Assembly: GCA_964631205.1 (NCBI GenBank)
Contig: CAZVWU010000005.1
Coordinates: forward strand, 1 to 64,000
Direction of reading: 5' to 3'
Length of the DNA: 64,000 nt
Origin: CAYYYJ01 sp964631205
GTDB taxonomy: Archaea; Aenigmatarchaeota; Aenigmatarchaeia; QMZP01; JACQNV01
The notes under the pieces are model-generated. The model did no database searches. It had not been told where the DNA came from and saw only the letters and a list, made by a program, of their open reading frames with translations. The first letter of the stretch is position 1, and the number at the start of each line of letters is the position of its first letter. Of this stretch, positions 7,680 to 16,832 are shown one piece after another. A program made the position numbers and the translations under genes.

Positions 7680-7709
7680 GGATTTTTGCAACGAAACCTA
7701 TAAAAATCC
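7680..7709. terminator. Palindrome after polX, overlapping the guaB promoter
   Basis: GGATTTTT (7680-7687) pairs with AAAAATCC (7702-7709), directly after the polX stop. TTTATATTATTAG at 7713-7725 is the likely TATA box for guaB (ATG 7765). Terminator role is inferred. Confidence 0.45.
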
Positions 7710-7764
7710 TCGATTTATATTATTAGAGGGATTTATTGAGTTTCAGATTAAATTCTTTTGTTGT

Positions 7765-9350
7765 ATGAATTTGCGCGAAGCCCTTACTTACGATGATGTC
7801 CTGCTTGTGCCTAAGAAATCGCCTGTGAAGACACGGAAAGAGGTTGATGTTTCGACGAGGCTGACAAGAAAAATAAAGGTGAACATCCCGCTTGTTTCTT
7901 CAAACATGGATTCTGTCACTGAAAGCAGGATGTGCATTGCAATGGCTAGGCACGGGGGCATCGGTGTCATCCACCAATTCATGCCAGTCGAGGACCAGGC
8001 GAAAGAGGTGTTGAAAGCCAAAAGGTCTGAGAACCTGATTATAGAGAACCCGTATATGCTGAGCCCTCATGTAACGCTGAAAGATGCGAAAGATACAATG
8101 GCGCAGCATGGCGTGCAGGGGATTCTTGTAGTGGACCATAATAAAAAATTGGTCGGTGTCCTGACCAGGCGAGATATTATTTTCGAGAAGGATGAGACAA
8201 AAAAGGTTGAGGAGCTGATGACAAAGGGAAATGATTTGGTGACAGCAAAAGTCGGGACTACAATAGAAGAGGCGAAAGAGATACTGAAGAAGAACCGGAT
8301 AGAGAAACTCCCTATCGTGGATGGGAACGGGATCCTTAGCGGCCTGATAAGCGCGAAGGACATAATCAAAAGCGCAAGGCATCCTGAGGCTTCAAAAGAC
8401 ATTAAAGGGAGGCTTCTTGTTGGGGCGGCGGTTGGGGTGAAAGAAGGCTATCTTCAGAGGGCTGAGAAGCTTTTGGAGGCTGGATGCGATGCTATTGTTG
8501 TGGATATAGCTCACGGGCATTCTGACCTTTTGCTAAATACTGTCAGGAATTTGAGGAAAAATTTTGGGGACATACAGATTGTTGCCGGAAATATTGCGAC
8601 TGCAGAGGCTGCAAAGGACCTGATTTCGGCTGATGTGGATGCAGTCAAGGTTGGCGTCGGTCCGGGATCCACATGCATAACAAGGATTGTTACAGGGTCT
8701 GGCGTTCCACAGCTGACAGCTGTGATGGATGTTTCAAAAGTTGCGCAGGAAGCTGGAGTCCCTGTATGGGCAGATGGCGGCATGAGAGGATCAGGGGATG
8801 TTGTTAAGGCTCTTGCGGCGGGGGCATCTGTTGCTTTTAGCGGATTCCTTTTTTCAGGAACAGCAGAGACTCCAGGCATGACTGTGCTCAGGAATGGGAG
8901 AAAATACAAGATATACAGGGGCTCTGCGTCTTTCGGGGCTGCACTCACAAGGAAGGAAAGGGAGAAAAAAGATGACCTGAACCCGTTTGATTACACTCCT
9001 GAAGGGGTTGAGGCAATGGTCTCTTTCAAGGGGTCTGTTTCAGAGGTAATCAAAGGCCTAATAGGGGGATTGAAATCAGGGATTTCATACTGCGGCGCAA
9101 GGAATATAGAAGAGATGCAGAAAAATGCAGAGTTCATNNNNNNNNNNNNNNNNNNNNNNNNNNNNNNNNNNNNNNNNNNNNNNNNNNNNNNNNNNNNNNN
9201 NNNNNNNNNNNNNNNNNNNNNNNNNNNNNNNNNNNNNTTTCATACTGCGGCGCAAGGAATATAGAAGAGATGCAGAAAAATGCAGAGTTCATAAAGGTCA
9301 CGCCGATTGGATTGAAAGAAAGCGGGTTCCATGATGTTGAGGGCGTTTAA
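7765..9350 (+). CDS. guaB: Inosine-5'-monophosphate dehydrogenase (split only by an assembly gap)
   Basis: Catalyses NAD-dependent oxidation of IMP to XMP, the committed step to GMP. The N-terminus LTYDDVLLVP is typical. Two CBS domains occupy about residues 95-210. The barrel has the catalytic Cys in GPGSTCITRIVTG, then ADGGMRGSGDVVKALAAGA and the flap region. The gap 9138-9237 is followed by 55 bases that repeat the 55 bases before it; removing 9138-9292 restores one frame ending FIKVTPIGLKESGFHDVEGV and a 476-residue protein of normal length. The gene is therefore intact. It works with PurA (20030-21253) in purine partitioning from IMP. It ends 4 bp from the convergent pentapeptide gene. 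Confidence 0.95.
9138..9237. other. Spurious assembly gap in guaB with duplicated flank
   Basis: Bases 9083-9137 and 9238-9292 are identical over 55 nt. The two contigs overlapped by the assembly k-mer and were joined with 100 N instead of being merged. Deleting 155 nt (9138-9292) gives uninterrupted guaB. Confidence 0.95.
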
Positions 9351-9354
9351 CGCT

Positions 9355-10152
9355 CTAGACGACCTTTTGCTGCAGTTTTTCCCCTCTAACAAAGAGAATT
9401 ATTCCTTTCCTAGATTTTTCTATTATCTCCATCTCTTCGGGGCCTACAATTGTTCTATTATCAAAATTTGCATATCCAACCTCAACAGCCTTATCGAGAT
9501 TCTTAACATCGATCAATTGTGCACCACTTAATATTATCCCTCTGAATACAGCCCCATCCACATCCACTCTAGTTAAATCAGCATCTGTAAGGTCTGCATT
9601 ATTTAATTTAGCGTCGGTGAGATCGGCTTCTATAAGGCTTGCAGTTCTTAATTTTGCATAAGAAAGATCAGCCCCAGATAATTTTGCCTTTAGCAGGCCT
9701 GCCCCATAAAGTTGGGCGCCCCTTAAAAATGCAGACTCTAATAAAGTGTCAACGCAGGACGAGGCTATAAAATATGAATTATCAAGATGCGCTGATCTTA
9801 AATTTGCCAGATAAAGTTGCGCTCCGCTGAAATCAGCGCCTTCAAAATATCCACGTTGTAAACAGGCATTTGTCAGATTAGCCCCTCTAAATATTGCTCT
9901 ATTAGCGATTATATTGGGTAAGTGGATCTCAATAAGCTTTACGTTTGCCAAATCTGCTTGAGTAAAATCAAAAGGTTCTGAATCAAAAGAGCCCCTCAAG
10001 CTTTCATCATGTAAACACTTCTTTAACCTTTCAGCATCTGGATGGCCGCTTATGTCTGCGCCTGGCCTGAAATATACACCCTTGAAATCCCTCTCCTTTC
10101 TGTCAACAACTTGGGTTATAAACTCTCCGGCTTCCAGATAACCTCTTTCCAT
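9355..10152 (-). CDS. Pentapeptide-repeat protein
   Basis: About 265 residues. From about residue 68 to 215 there are A(D/N)Lxx repeats (for example ADFSGAQLYLANLRSA, GADLSYAKLRTASLIEADL, ADLTDADLTRVDVDGA) that should form a right-handed quadrilateral beta-helix. The N-terminal 65 residues and C-terminal 50 residues are non-repetitive. No signal peptide or membrane segment is present, so it is probably cytosolic. Some family members mimic DNA and bind gyrase, but nothing here shows that. I prefer the ATG at 10152; a TTG at 10161 would add three residues. The stop is 4 bp from the guaB stop (convergent). Confidence 0.85.
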   Translation of the reverse strand: MERGYLEAGEFITQVVDRKERDFKGVYFRPGADISGHPDAERLKKCLHDESLRGSFDSEPFDFTQADLANVKLIEIHLPNIIANRAIFRGANLTNACLQRGYFEGADFSGAQLYLANLRSAHLDNSYFIASSCVDTLLESAFLRGAQLYGAGLLKAKLSGADLSYAKLRTASLIEADLTDAKLNNADLTDADLTRVDVDGAVFRGIILSGAQLIDVKNLDKAVEVGYANFDNRTIVGPEEMEIIEKSRKGIILFVRGEKLQQKVV

Positions 10153-10203
10153 AATTAGCAATCTAACGTATTGGTAAGTAAGTTTTAAAAAGGGGATCTA
10201 GAA

Positions 10204-11469
10204 TCAGGTCCCCTCTTTCCAGGAAGTCAGGTAGTCTTTTTGTTCGCCTGTCAGGGAGTCGATTTGGATGCCCATTGCATCGAGCTGGAGCCTTGCGATT
10301 TCGTCGTCTTTTTCTTTTGGGAGAAGATAAACTTTCGGCTCCAATTTTCCTTTGTTTTTTACAAGGTATTCGCAGGCGAAGGCTTGGTTGCAGAATGACA
10401 TAGCCATTATGGATGATGGATGGCCTTCGGCTGCTACAAGGTTAACGAGCCTTGCATCTCCCAGGATAAAAAGTTTTTTGTTGGAGGACAGGGTGAATTC
10501 TTCCATGAATGGCCGGATTTTCCTGTGGGCTTTCATTATTTTTTTCAGGCCGTTGATGTTGACCTCGGCGTCAAAGTGGCCTGAATTTGCAAGGATTGCG
10601 CCATCTTTCATCTGTTCCATATGGTGGACATCAATCACATTTTTGTTGCCTGTTACTGTCACAAATATGTCGCCGATTTTTGCGGCCTCTTTCATTGGCA
10701 TCACTGTAAACCCGTCCATTGAAGCCTGCAGGGCGCGGAATGCGTCGACTTCTGTAACAATTACATGGGCATCCATTCCCTGAGCCCTTTTTGCAACGCC
10801 TTTTCCGCAGTTGCCATAGCCGCAGACAACAAATTTTTTCCCGGCAAGAAGGATGTTTGTTGCGCGAAGGATGCCGTCAACTGTTGACTGGCCTGTGCCT
10901 TTTATGTTGTCCATGAGGTGTTTTGTATTGGACTCGTTTATTGCGATTATCGGGTATTTCAGGGCATTGTCTTTTTCCATTGCCCTAAGCCGGATGACGC
11001 CGGTTGTTGTTTCTTCGCATCCGCCGATTATTGTTGAGATCAGCTCAGGGTATTTGCTGTGGATTATAGAAACAAGGTCGCAGCCGTCATCGATTGTTAT
11101 TTGCGGCCTGAACTCAATGACTTTTTTTAGATTTTCGTAATATTCCTCTGTTGTCTGGCCTTTCCATGCGAAGATTTTGACTCCATCTTTTGCAAGGGCA
11201 GCAGCAACATCGTCCTGAGTAGATAAAGGGTTGCATGCGCAGATAGCAACATCAGCGCCGCCCGCAATCAGGGTTTTCACAAGGACTGCTGTCTCTTTTG
11301 TAAGGTGCAGCGCTATCCCGATTTTTAGGCCGTTCAAAGGCTTTTCTTTTTCAAACCTCTGCTTTACTTTCATCAGGGAGCCCATTTCTTTTTCAGCCCA
11401 TTCAATATTTTTCTGGCCCTGTTCGGCAAGCGAGAGGTCTTTCACATGGCAGGTCTCTGTTTTGTGCAT
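10204..11469 (-). CDS. ahcY: Adenosylhomocysteinase (S-adenosylhomocysteine hydrolase family)
   Basis: 421 residues. It hydrolyses S-adenosylhomocysteine, removing the product of SAM-dependent methylation; some archaeal members prefer S-inosylhomocysteine. The substrate domain has DDGCDLVSIIHSKYPE and GGCEETTTGVIRL. The NAD domain has CGYGNCGKGVAKRAQGM (glycine-rich loop), TEVDAFRALQA and NSGHFDAEVN. The C-terminus SLTGEQKDYLTSWKEGT lacks the KPxxYRY tail of eukaryotic and many bacterial enzymes, as usual in archaea. It is divergent from the Lhr-type helicase gene, with about 200 bp between starts. Confidence 0.95.
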   Translation of the reverse strand: MHKTETCHVKDLSLAEQGQKNIEWAEKEMGSLMKVKQRFEKEKPLNGLKIGIALHLTKETAVLVKTLIAGGADVAICACNPLSTQDDVAAALAKDGVKIFAWKGQTTEEYYENLKKVIEFRPQITIDDGCDLVSIIHSKYPELISTIIGGCEETTTGVIRLRAMEKDNALKYPIIAINESNTKHLMDNIKGTGQSTVDGILRATNILLAGKKFVVCGYGNCGKGVAKRAQGMDAHVIVTEVDAFRALQASMDGFTVMPMKEAAKIGDIFVTVTGNKNVIDVHHMEQMKDGAILANSGHFDAEVNINGLKKIMKAHRKIRPFMEEFTLSSNKKLFILGDARLVNLVAAEGHPSSIMAMSFCNQAFACEYLVKNKGKLEPKVYLLPKEKDDEIARLQLDAMGIQIDSLTGEQKDYLTSWKEGT

Positions 11470-11610
11470 AAAATAAGATCAAGATAATTGTTTCCAAACT
11501 TTAAAAGTCTTAAGATGGATCCGTATTTTTAAATTAGTAGACTAATTATCCTCTGTGTATAAGTTGATGCAGAAAAATATAACATTGTTATATCAATAGC
11601 TATGGGCCTT

Positions 11611-11668
11611 GTAACTGTTTTCTTTCTGGGTTATAAGGCTCTTTCTTTTACAAAAGAAAGAGGGTATA
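11611..11668. repeat. Palindromic repeat element just before the helicase start
   Basis: CTCTTTCTTTT (11639-11649) pairs with AAAAGAAAGAG (11652-11662) around AC, extended by TATA/TATA across a purine internal loop. GTAACTGTTTTCTTT at its left end and GGTTATA are shared with the elements at 47177 and 49655. Its right end overlaps the ATG at 11668. A palindrome ATATAACATTGTTATAT lies just upstream (11574-11592). Confidence 0.7.
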
Positions 11669-14550
11669 TGGTATTTGACCTGTTTTCCAAAGACCTGCAG
11701 AAACTGGTGAAGGAGAGGTTTGAGAAGCCCACGCCCATACAGGAAAAGGCGATTCCAGCCATTCTTAGCGGAAAGAATGCGCTTATCCTGTCCTCAACGG
11801 GTTCAGGAAAAACAGAGACTGTCCTGCTTCCTCTTTTTGACAAGTGGCTAAAAGAAAAGCCTGATCCTATTTCCATATTATATATCACTCCGTTGAGGGC
11901 GCTTAATAGGAACCTGCAGGAAAGGCTGTTCTGGTGGGCAGGCAAGCTGGATATGGATATCTCAACCAGGCACGCCGATACAACCCAGTATGAAAGGTCC
12001 AAACAGGCCGCAAATCCCCCAGACCTGCTTATTTCAACGCCTGAAACTCTCCAGTCAATTTTGGTTGGAAAGGTTATGCGGGAGCACCTGAAAAATATAA
12101 GGTATGTTGTAATTGATGAAGTCCACGAGCTTGTTGGAAGCAAAAGAGGCGTGCAGCTGTCAGTTGGTTTAGAGAGGTTAAAAAATTTAACAGAAAAAGA
12201 AATTCAAATAGTCGGGCTTTCAGCTACAGTAGGGAGCCAAAAGGATGTTGCGGAATTTCTGGGTTCAGGAAAAGAAATGGAAATTATTGATTCCACTCTT
12301 GGGAAAAAGTTAAAAATATTTGTAGAATCGCCCTCGCCTAAAAAAGAGGATAAAAGGCTTGCTGAAGAAGGGTCTGTTCCCATTCAAGTTGCGGCCAGGC
12401 TAAATAAAATATCAGACTTGTCAAAAAACAGGGACTCTGTCCTGATTTTTACAAATACAAGGGAGTCGGCTGAGGTCCTGTCTTCAAGGCTGAAGATACT
12501 TGACAAAACAATAGAAGCCCATCATTCCTCCCTTTCAAAAAATGTAAGAATCGAAACAGAGAAAAAATTCAAGGAAAAGCAGATTAAGAATTTAGTCTGC
12601 ACTTCCAGCCTTGAACTGGGCATAGACATAGGCTCGATAGATTTTATCCTCCAGTACATGTCTCCAAGGCAGGTCTCAAAACTTTTGCAGAGGGTTGGGA
12701 GAAGCGGCCATGATCTGGAAAGGGTCTCGCAGGGCGTAATTATTGCCGGTGAAACAGATGATATTTTTGAATCTGCTGCTATATCAAAACTAGCCTTAGA
12801 GAAAAAAATTGAACCTACACAGATATACAGAAAATCTCTTGATGTGCTCGGCCACCAGATTGTAGGCCTCTCCCTTGAAGGGGATATTGAACTTGACAAA
12901 GCTTATGAAATAATAAAAAAAGCGTATCCTTTCCATAAACTTCCCAGAGATGAATTTTTTGAAGTTTGCATGTTCATGGACAAGCTCGGCTATGTTTTCG
13001 TAAATGACAGAGAAAGACTGACTCTGACAGCAAGTCAGCGTCCAGCTGAGGGCACTCCTGGAAAAATTTTCATCAGAAGAAAGAAAAAGGCCTGGGAATA
13101 TTATTACACAAACCTCTCAACTATCCCTGATGTCAAAAATTGCCAGCTGTTTGATATAATCTCAAACCAGCCTGTGGGGAACCTGGATGCAGAGTTTGTG
13201 GCTTTGAATGGAAGCCCTGGGACGAACATTATCTGCAAAGGCCAGTCATGGAAAATACTTGAACTGAGGAATGACAGGCTTTATGTCGAGCCAGTTGGGG
13301 GAATAGAGGCAGCTATTCCGGCGTGGGAAGGCGAGCTCATACCTGTCCCCTTGGAAGTTGCAAAATCAGTTGGCGAAATAAGAAAACTGATTGCTGATAA
13401 AATTTCTGCAAAAGATGATGATGAAAAAATAATCAAAGAAATCAAAGGAAAATATCCGATATCTGAAAATTCTTCAAAAGAGATTTTAAAAATAATCAAG
13501 GACCAGTTCAATTTTGGCTTTATACCAACTTCAGAAAATATTTTAATTGAATATTCAGAACCCTCATCTGAAAACGAAGACCAGAATTATAGATTAATTT
13601 TCCACACCTGCTTCGGTTCCCTGATAAACGACACGCTCGGCAGGGCACTCACAACATCACTGGTAAATTCCATGGGCTCAGTCGGCCTGCAGACAGACCC
13701 GTACAGGATAATCCTTACCCTTCAAAACTCCAACTGGAAAGAAGCAATCGATGCATTCAATAAACTAAAGCCGGAAAATCTGGAGCATCTGCTGGAGCTG
13801 AATACAAATAACACTGAGCTGTTCAGGTGGAGGTTCCTGCATGTTGCAAAAAGGTTCGGGATAATCTCGAAAGATGCCGATTACGGAAAAGCATACTTGA
13901 AAAAAATCGTCGAGGTCTACTCCAAATCGCCTGCTTACAGGGAGGCTTTGAATGAGATTTTTGAAGAGAAGCTCGATGTAGATGGGGCTAAAAAAATCCT
14001 TGAGGAAATAAAAAAAGGTAAAATAAAAATGGAAATAAAAAAAGGCCTCTCGCCTCTTGGAAAGCTTGGTTTAGACAAAAGATTTGAAATTGTCCCCCCA
14101 GAAAAGCCAACAAAAGAAATTTTTGAGATTTTTAAGGATAGGCTTGAGAACACAGAAATCGGGCTCGTCTGCTGTAATTGTGGAAAGTGGTCTGCTGTTT
14201 ATACGGTCAAAAATATCCCGAAAGCGATTATCTGTCCTCTTTGCGCGGCAAGGCTTGTTGGTGTTGTCCCGCAGAAATATGCAGAGGATGCAAGAAAATT
14301 GGTTAAGAAAAGTTTGGAAAACAAAAAACTCGGCCTGCAGGAAAAGAAGTGGCTTAATATGACTTTGGATTCCGGAAGCTTGGTTATAACTTACGGTCCA
14401 GATGCTGCAAAGGTTATGGCTGGAAGAGGAATCGGCGTTGCGACTGCAAAAAGGGTTTTGGCAAAACAATCAAAAGATGAGGATCTATTGAAGGGTATCC
14501 TTGATGCCGAGAGGCAGTATGCCAAAAACAGGAGATTCTGGAGAGTGTAG
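11668..14550 (+). CDS. Lhr-type superfamily 2 DNA/RNA helicase
   Basis: 960 residues from the ATG at 11668. An in-frame ATG at 11602 exists, but its extra 22 codons lie in the palindromic repeat and look like artefact. The N-terminal RecA domains have the Q motif PTPIQEKAI, Walker A SSTGSGKT, DEVHEL (motif II), LSATVG (motif III), and LQRVGRSGHD (motif VI). A large C-terminal region has a Cys cluster (CCNCGKW ... CPLCAARLVG, about residues 835-870) likely to bind zinc, and a C-terminal helix-hairpin-like segment. Lhr proteins are 3'-5' translocases linked to repair and RNA metabolism. It is monocistronic and divergent from ahcY. Confidence 0.9.
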   Translation: MVFDLFSKDLQKLVKERFEKPTPIQEKAIPAILSGKNALILSSTGSGKTETVLLPLFDKWLKEKPDPISILYITPLRALNRNLQERLFWWAGKLDMDISTRHADTTQYERSKQAANPPDLLISTPETLQSILVGKVMREHLKNIRYVVIDEVHELVGSKRGVQLSVGLERLKNLTEKEIQIVGLSATVGSQKDVAEFLGSGKEMEIIDSTLGKKLKIFVESPSPKKEDKRLAEEGSVPIQVAARLNKISDLSKNRDSVLIFTNTRESAEVLSSRLKILDKTIEAHHSSLSKNVRIETEKKFKEKQIKNLVCTSSLELGIDIGSIDFILQYMSPRQVSKLLQRVGRSGHDLERVSQGVIIAGETDDIFESAAISKLALEKKIEPTQIYRKSLDVLGHQIVGLSLEGDIELDKAYEIIKKAYPFHKLPRDEFFEVCMFMDKLGYVFVNDRERLTLTASQRPAEGTPGKIFIRRKKKAWEYYYTNLSTIPDVKNCQLFDIISNQPVGNLDAEFVALNGSPGTNIICKGQSWKILELRNDRLYVEPVGGIEAAIPAWEGELIPVPLEVAKSVGEIRKLIADKISAKDDDEKIIKEIKGKYPISENSSKEILKIIKDQFNFGFIPTSENILIEYSEPSSENEDQNYRLIFHTCFGSLINDTLGRALTTSLVNSMGSVGLQTDPYRIILTLQNSNWKEAIDAFNKLKPENLEHLLELNTNNTELFRWRFLHVAKRFGIISKDADYGKAYLKKIVEVYSKSPAYREALNEIFEEKLDVDGAKKILEEIKKGKIKMEIKKGLSPLGKLGLDKRFEIVPPEKPTKEIFEIFKDRLENTEIGLVCCNCGKWSAVYTVKNIPKAIICPLCAARLVGVVPQKYAEDARKLVKKSLENKKLGLQEKKWLNMTLDSGSLVITYGPDAAKVMAGRGIGVATAKRVLAKQSKDEDLLKGILDAERQYAKNRRFWRV

Positions 14551-14593
14551 TCTTTTTCTTTCAGCTCAATAAGCGTCTGGTTTGAGTAGGTAA

Positions 14594-14604
14594 GCTTTAT
14601 AAGC
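14594..14604 (+). promoter_or_regulatory. TATA box of the vapBC pair
   Basis: GCTTTATAAGC lies about 38 bp before the ATG at 14637. A purine stretch AGGTGA sits 8 bp before the start and could act as ribosome binding site. The pair is likely autorepressed through the AbrB-type protein. Confidence 0.5.
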
Positions 14605-14636
14605 CTAAAAGTTTAACTTTAATTAGGTGAAGTAAG

Positions 14637-14864
14637 ATGGAAGCGACTGTGAGCTCAAAAGGGCAGATTGTTATACCAAAAGATTTTAGGGAAGACCTTG
14701 GAATAAAAGAAGGGCAAAAGGTAGTGATAGAGGAAGTTGCCGGTGCTATAGTTATAATTCCTGTGCCTAAAGATCCTGTCAAAGCCTTGAGGGGTCTTGC
14801 CAAAGGAATTACTAAAAAATCGTCTACTCAGCTCGTCAGGGAATTGAGAGGCGAGTGGCAATGA
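14637..14864 (+). CDS. AbrB/SpoVT-fold antitoxin (VapB-like)
   Basis: 75 residues. The N-terminal swapped-hairpin DNA-binding domain reads VSSKGQIVIPKDFRE and LGIKEGQKVVIEE, followed by a C-terminal tail (LRGLAKGITKKSS...LRGEW) that would thread into the toxin. It lies 4 bp before the PIN toxin gene, the standard antitoxin-toxin order. Confidence 0.9.
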   Translation: MEATVSSKGQIVIPKDFREDLGIKEGQKVVIEEVAGAIVIIPVPKDPVKALRGLAKGITKKSSTQLVRELRGEWQ

Positions 14865-14868
14865 CCTT

Positions 14869-15294
14869 ATGAAGTTGACTGTAGATACCGGAGTTATTCT
14901 TGCTTTAGTCTTGAATGAAACAGGCAAAAATTTGGAAGCTATAGAGGATATTTTTACAGCTGTTAAAAACAGGATGCACACAGCTTTCATTTCTACAATA
15001 ACCGTCTCTGAAATTTTTGCCTGTTTCAGCAAACTCGGGGAAGCCAAAAAAGCAGTTGAAACAATCGTGTTTTTAAAGGAGTCTGGAATAGAACTTGTGG
15101 ATGTAAATGAGACGATTGCAAAAAATGGGGGCTTATTCAAAGCTAAATATTCAAAAGCAAAAAAGGGCTTTTCTTACGCTGACGCAATAATCCTGTCAAC
15201 AGCATTATATAAAAAATCAGATGTTTTATTGACCCATGATCCAGAGTTCAGCTGCATTACAGAAATTAGTATTGCGGCTCCAGAAAATTTGTAA
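14869..15294 (+). CDS. PIN-domain ribonuclease toxin (VapC-like)
   Basis: 141 residues with the acidic PIN active site: D6 in TVDTGVILAL, Glu in TVSEIFACF (about residue 47), Asp in FSYADAIILS (about residue 104), and the last acidic residue in LLTHDPEF. It probably cleaves tRNA or rRNA when its VapB partner, encoded 4 bp upstream, is degraded. It is convergent with htpX, 19 bp away. Confidence 0.88.
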   Translation: MKLTVDTGVILALVLNETGKNLEAIEDIFTAVKNRMHTAFISTITVSEIFACFSKLGEAKKAVETIVFLKESGIELVDVNETIAKNGGLFKAKYSKAKKGFSYADAIILSTALYKKSDVLLTHDPEFSCITEISIAAPENL

Positions 15295-15313
15295 AGAAAA
15301 ATATGGAGAACAT

Positions 15314-16282
15314 TTACCCCATCGCCTTGAGCCTTGAGATCCTGTCCCCCAAAGGCGGGTGGGTTTCAAAAATACTGTCCACAAAACTGTTCCTTGGGTC
15401 ATCCAAAAACAGGTGGGAGACGGCCTCGCTGACTTTCATATCCCGCTTGTTCGACTCTTTTATTTTCTGGAGGGCTCCTGCCAATCCTGACGGGTTTCTT
15501 GTAATCTCTACACCAGAAGCGTCAGCTAAATATTCCCTCTGCCTTGAAGCAGCAAGCTGGACAAGCCTCACGATTATTGGAGCTATTATTGCAAGGATCA
15601 CACCAACAATGATCATTACAATCACCAGCCCGCCGCCTTTGCCTTCCCTGTTATTGCCTCCGCCACCAGATGGCCTCATGTACAAAAGACTCCTCAAAAA
15701 CATCTCGCTTAATATTGCAACCAGCCCAACAACAACGCCGACAACCAAAGAATACCTTATGTCATAATTCCTTATGTGCGACATCTCATGGCCTAGGACG
15801 CCTTCAAGCTCCTTTCTATCTAATTTTTCCAAGGCGCCTTCTGTGACAGCTATGCTTGCGTGCTCAGGGTCCCTGCCTGTTGCAAACGCATTGATGTCTT
15901 TGCTGGGGATTATGTAAACTTCAGGCCTTTTTATCCCAGAAGCGATGCTGAGGCCCTCAACAATATTCAGGAGATAGATGTGTTTTCGCTGATCGGGTTT
16001 GTAGCACTTTGCATCCCTTATCACCAGCCTGTCCCCGTAATAATAAGCCGGGATAGACTGCAATAAGACTAGTATGATTGATATTGGAATTAAAATAAAT
16101 AAAATGACACCTGTAGAAATAACTAGATTGCCTGTAAAATAATAAGAGTAAATCAAGGCAAAAATATAGAGCAGCCCCAGCAGAACTGCAAAAAGCACAA
16201 AAACTATAATCACTGAATTCCTCTTGTTTCTTCCGATTGCATCGTAGAAGCTGATTCGTTCAAGTCTGGGTGGATTTTTCAT
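15314..16282 (-). CDS. htpX: HtpX-type membrane zinc metalloprotease (M48)
   Basis: 322 residues with transmembrane segments at about 25-47, 54-76, 182-203 and 222-245. The zinc-binding HEMSH (about residue 164) and third ligand Glu in QREYLADASGVEIT face the cytosol. It degrades damaged membrane proteins. Gly-rich insert GGGGNNREGKGGG precedes the last membrane segment. The gene starts 2 bp after hicA, so hicB-hicA-htpX could be one transcript. A LemA gene, a frequent HtpX neighbour, lies 1.3 kb away. Confidence 0.92.
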   Translation of the reverse strand: MKNPPRLERISFYDAIGRNKRNSVIIVFVLFAVLLGLLYIFALIYSYYFTGNLVISTGVILFILIPISIILVLLQSIPAYYYGDRLVIRDAKCYKPDQRKHIYLLNIVEGLSIASGIKRPEVYIIPSKDINAFATGRDPEHASIAVTEGALEKLDRKELEGVLGHEMSHIRNYDIRYSLVVGVVVGLVAILSEMFLRSLLYMRPSGGGGNNREGKGGGLVIVMIIVGVILAIIAPIIVRLVQLAASRQREYLADASGVEITRNPSGLAGALQKIKESNKRDMKVSEAVSHLFLDDPRNSFVDSIFETHPPLGDRISRLKAMG

Positions 16283-16284
16283 AT

Positions 16285-16512
16285 TTAAATATAAGATAAG
16301 AACTCTTCCCTTTTTAGTCCTGCCTGTTTTATTATAGAAATTAGAGTACCTATAGCCAATTCTTTATGTAAAGGCACTGGTATCACTGATTTTCCTTTCT
16401 CGCCTTCTTTCTTAAGGATAGCGTGATCACCAGAAGTTCTGAGATGAATATATCCCATTTTTATAAGTATACTCACAACTTCCTTCCCAGACAAGACAGG
16501 GAGTTTGGACAT
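16285..16512 (-). CDS. hicA: HicA-like mRNA interferase toxin
   Basis: 75 residues from the ATG at 16512: LPVLSGKEVVSILIKMGY...RTSGDHAILKK...SVIPVPLHKELAIGTL. The dsRBD-like fold with catalytic His in SGDHAIL and the PxHKEL motif identify HicA. A start at 16542 is open but would overlap HicB and is unlikely. It follows hicB by 1 bp (TGA-T-ATG in the minus strand). Confidence 0.9.
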   Translation of the reverse strand: MSKLPVLSGKEVVSILIKMGYIHLRTSGDHAILKKEGEKGKSVIPVPLHKELAIGTLISIIKQAGLKREEFLSYI

Positions 16513-16513
16513 A

Positions 16514-16783
16514 TCAGTTAGAAACAGAAATTTCTTGGCCAACCGATTTTATTTCGAGGAAAGAAAGTGTCGGGGGGCATTCTGCCGGCGACAATTCTTT
16601 TAATTTTTCCGGGGATTCTTCAAGATAAAGTTTCACAGCCTCTTTTATATTATTTATAGCCTCGTCGACACCTTTACCCTGACTTGCAATGCCTAAAGAT
16701 GTGCAGTGGGCTACGTGTATGTCTTCACCTGTGCTCAATTTTTCCTTGTTTATTACTATATCAACAAAATATTTCTTTTCCAT
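16514..16783 (-). CDS. hicB: HicB-like antitoxin
   Basis: 89 residues from the ATG at 16783: a partial RNase-H-like HicB fold (YFVDIVINKE...HVAHCTSLGIASQGKGVDEAINNIKEAVKLYLE). No separate DNA-binding domain is visible after residue 75, so autoregulation may need another factor. The first gene of hicB-hicA. The longer reading frame to 17011 runs antisense into the methyltransferase gene and is not coding. Confidence 0.88.
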   Translation of the reverse strand: MEKKYFVDIVINKEKLSTGEDIHVAHCTSLGIASQGKGVDEAINNIKEAVKLYLEESPEKLKELSPAECPPTLSFLEIKSVGQEISVSN

Positions 16784-16832
16784 AATTCTATATGGACGAC
16801 TTATAAATATAAACCCATTATAAGGATTTGAT

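Noticed and set aside
9238..9292. Tandem duplication in the 3' part of guaB
   Set aside because: Exact k-mer-length overlap at an N gap; an assembly artefact.
11602..11667. Upstream ATG extending the Lhr-type helicase by 22 residues
   Set aside because: The extension is encoded by the repeat hairpin and is not like family N-termini; ATG 11668 gives a normal start.
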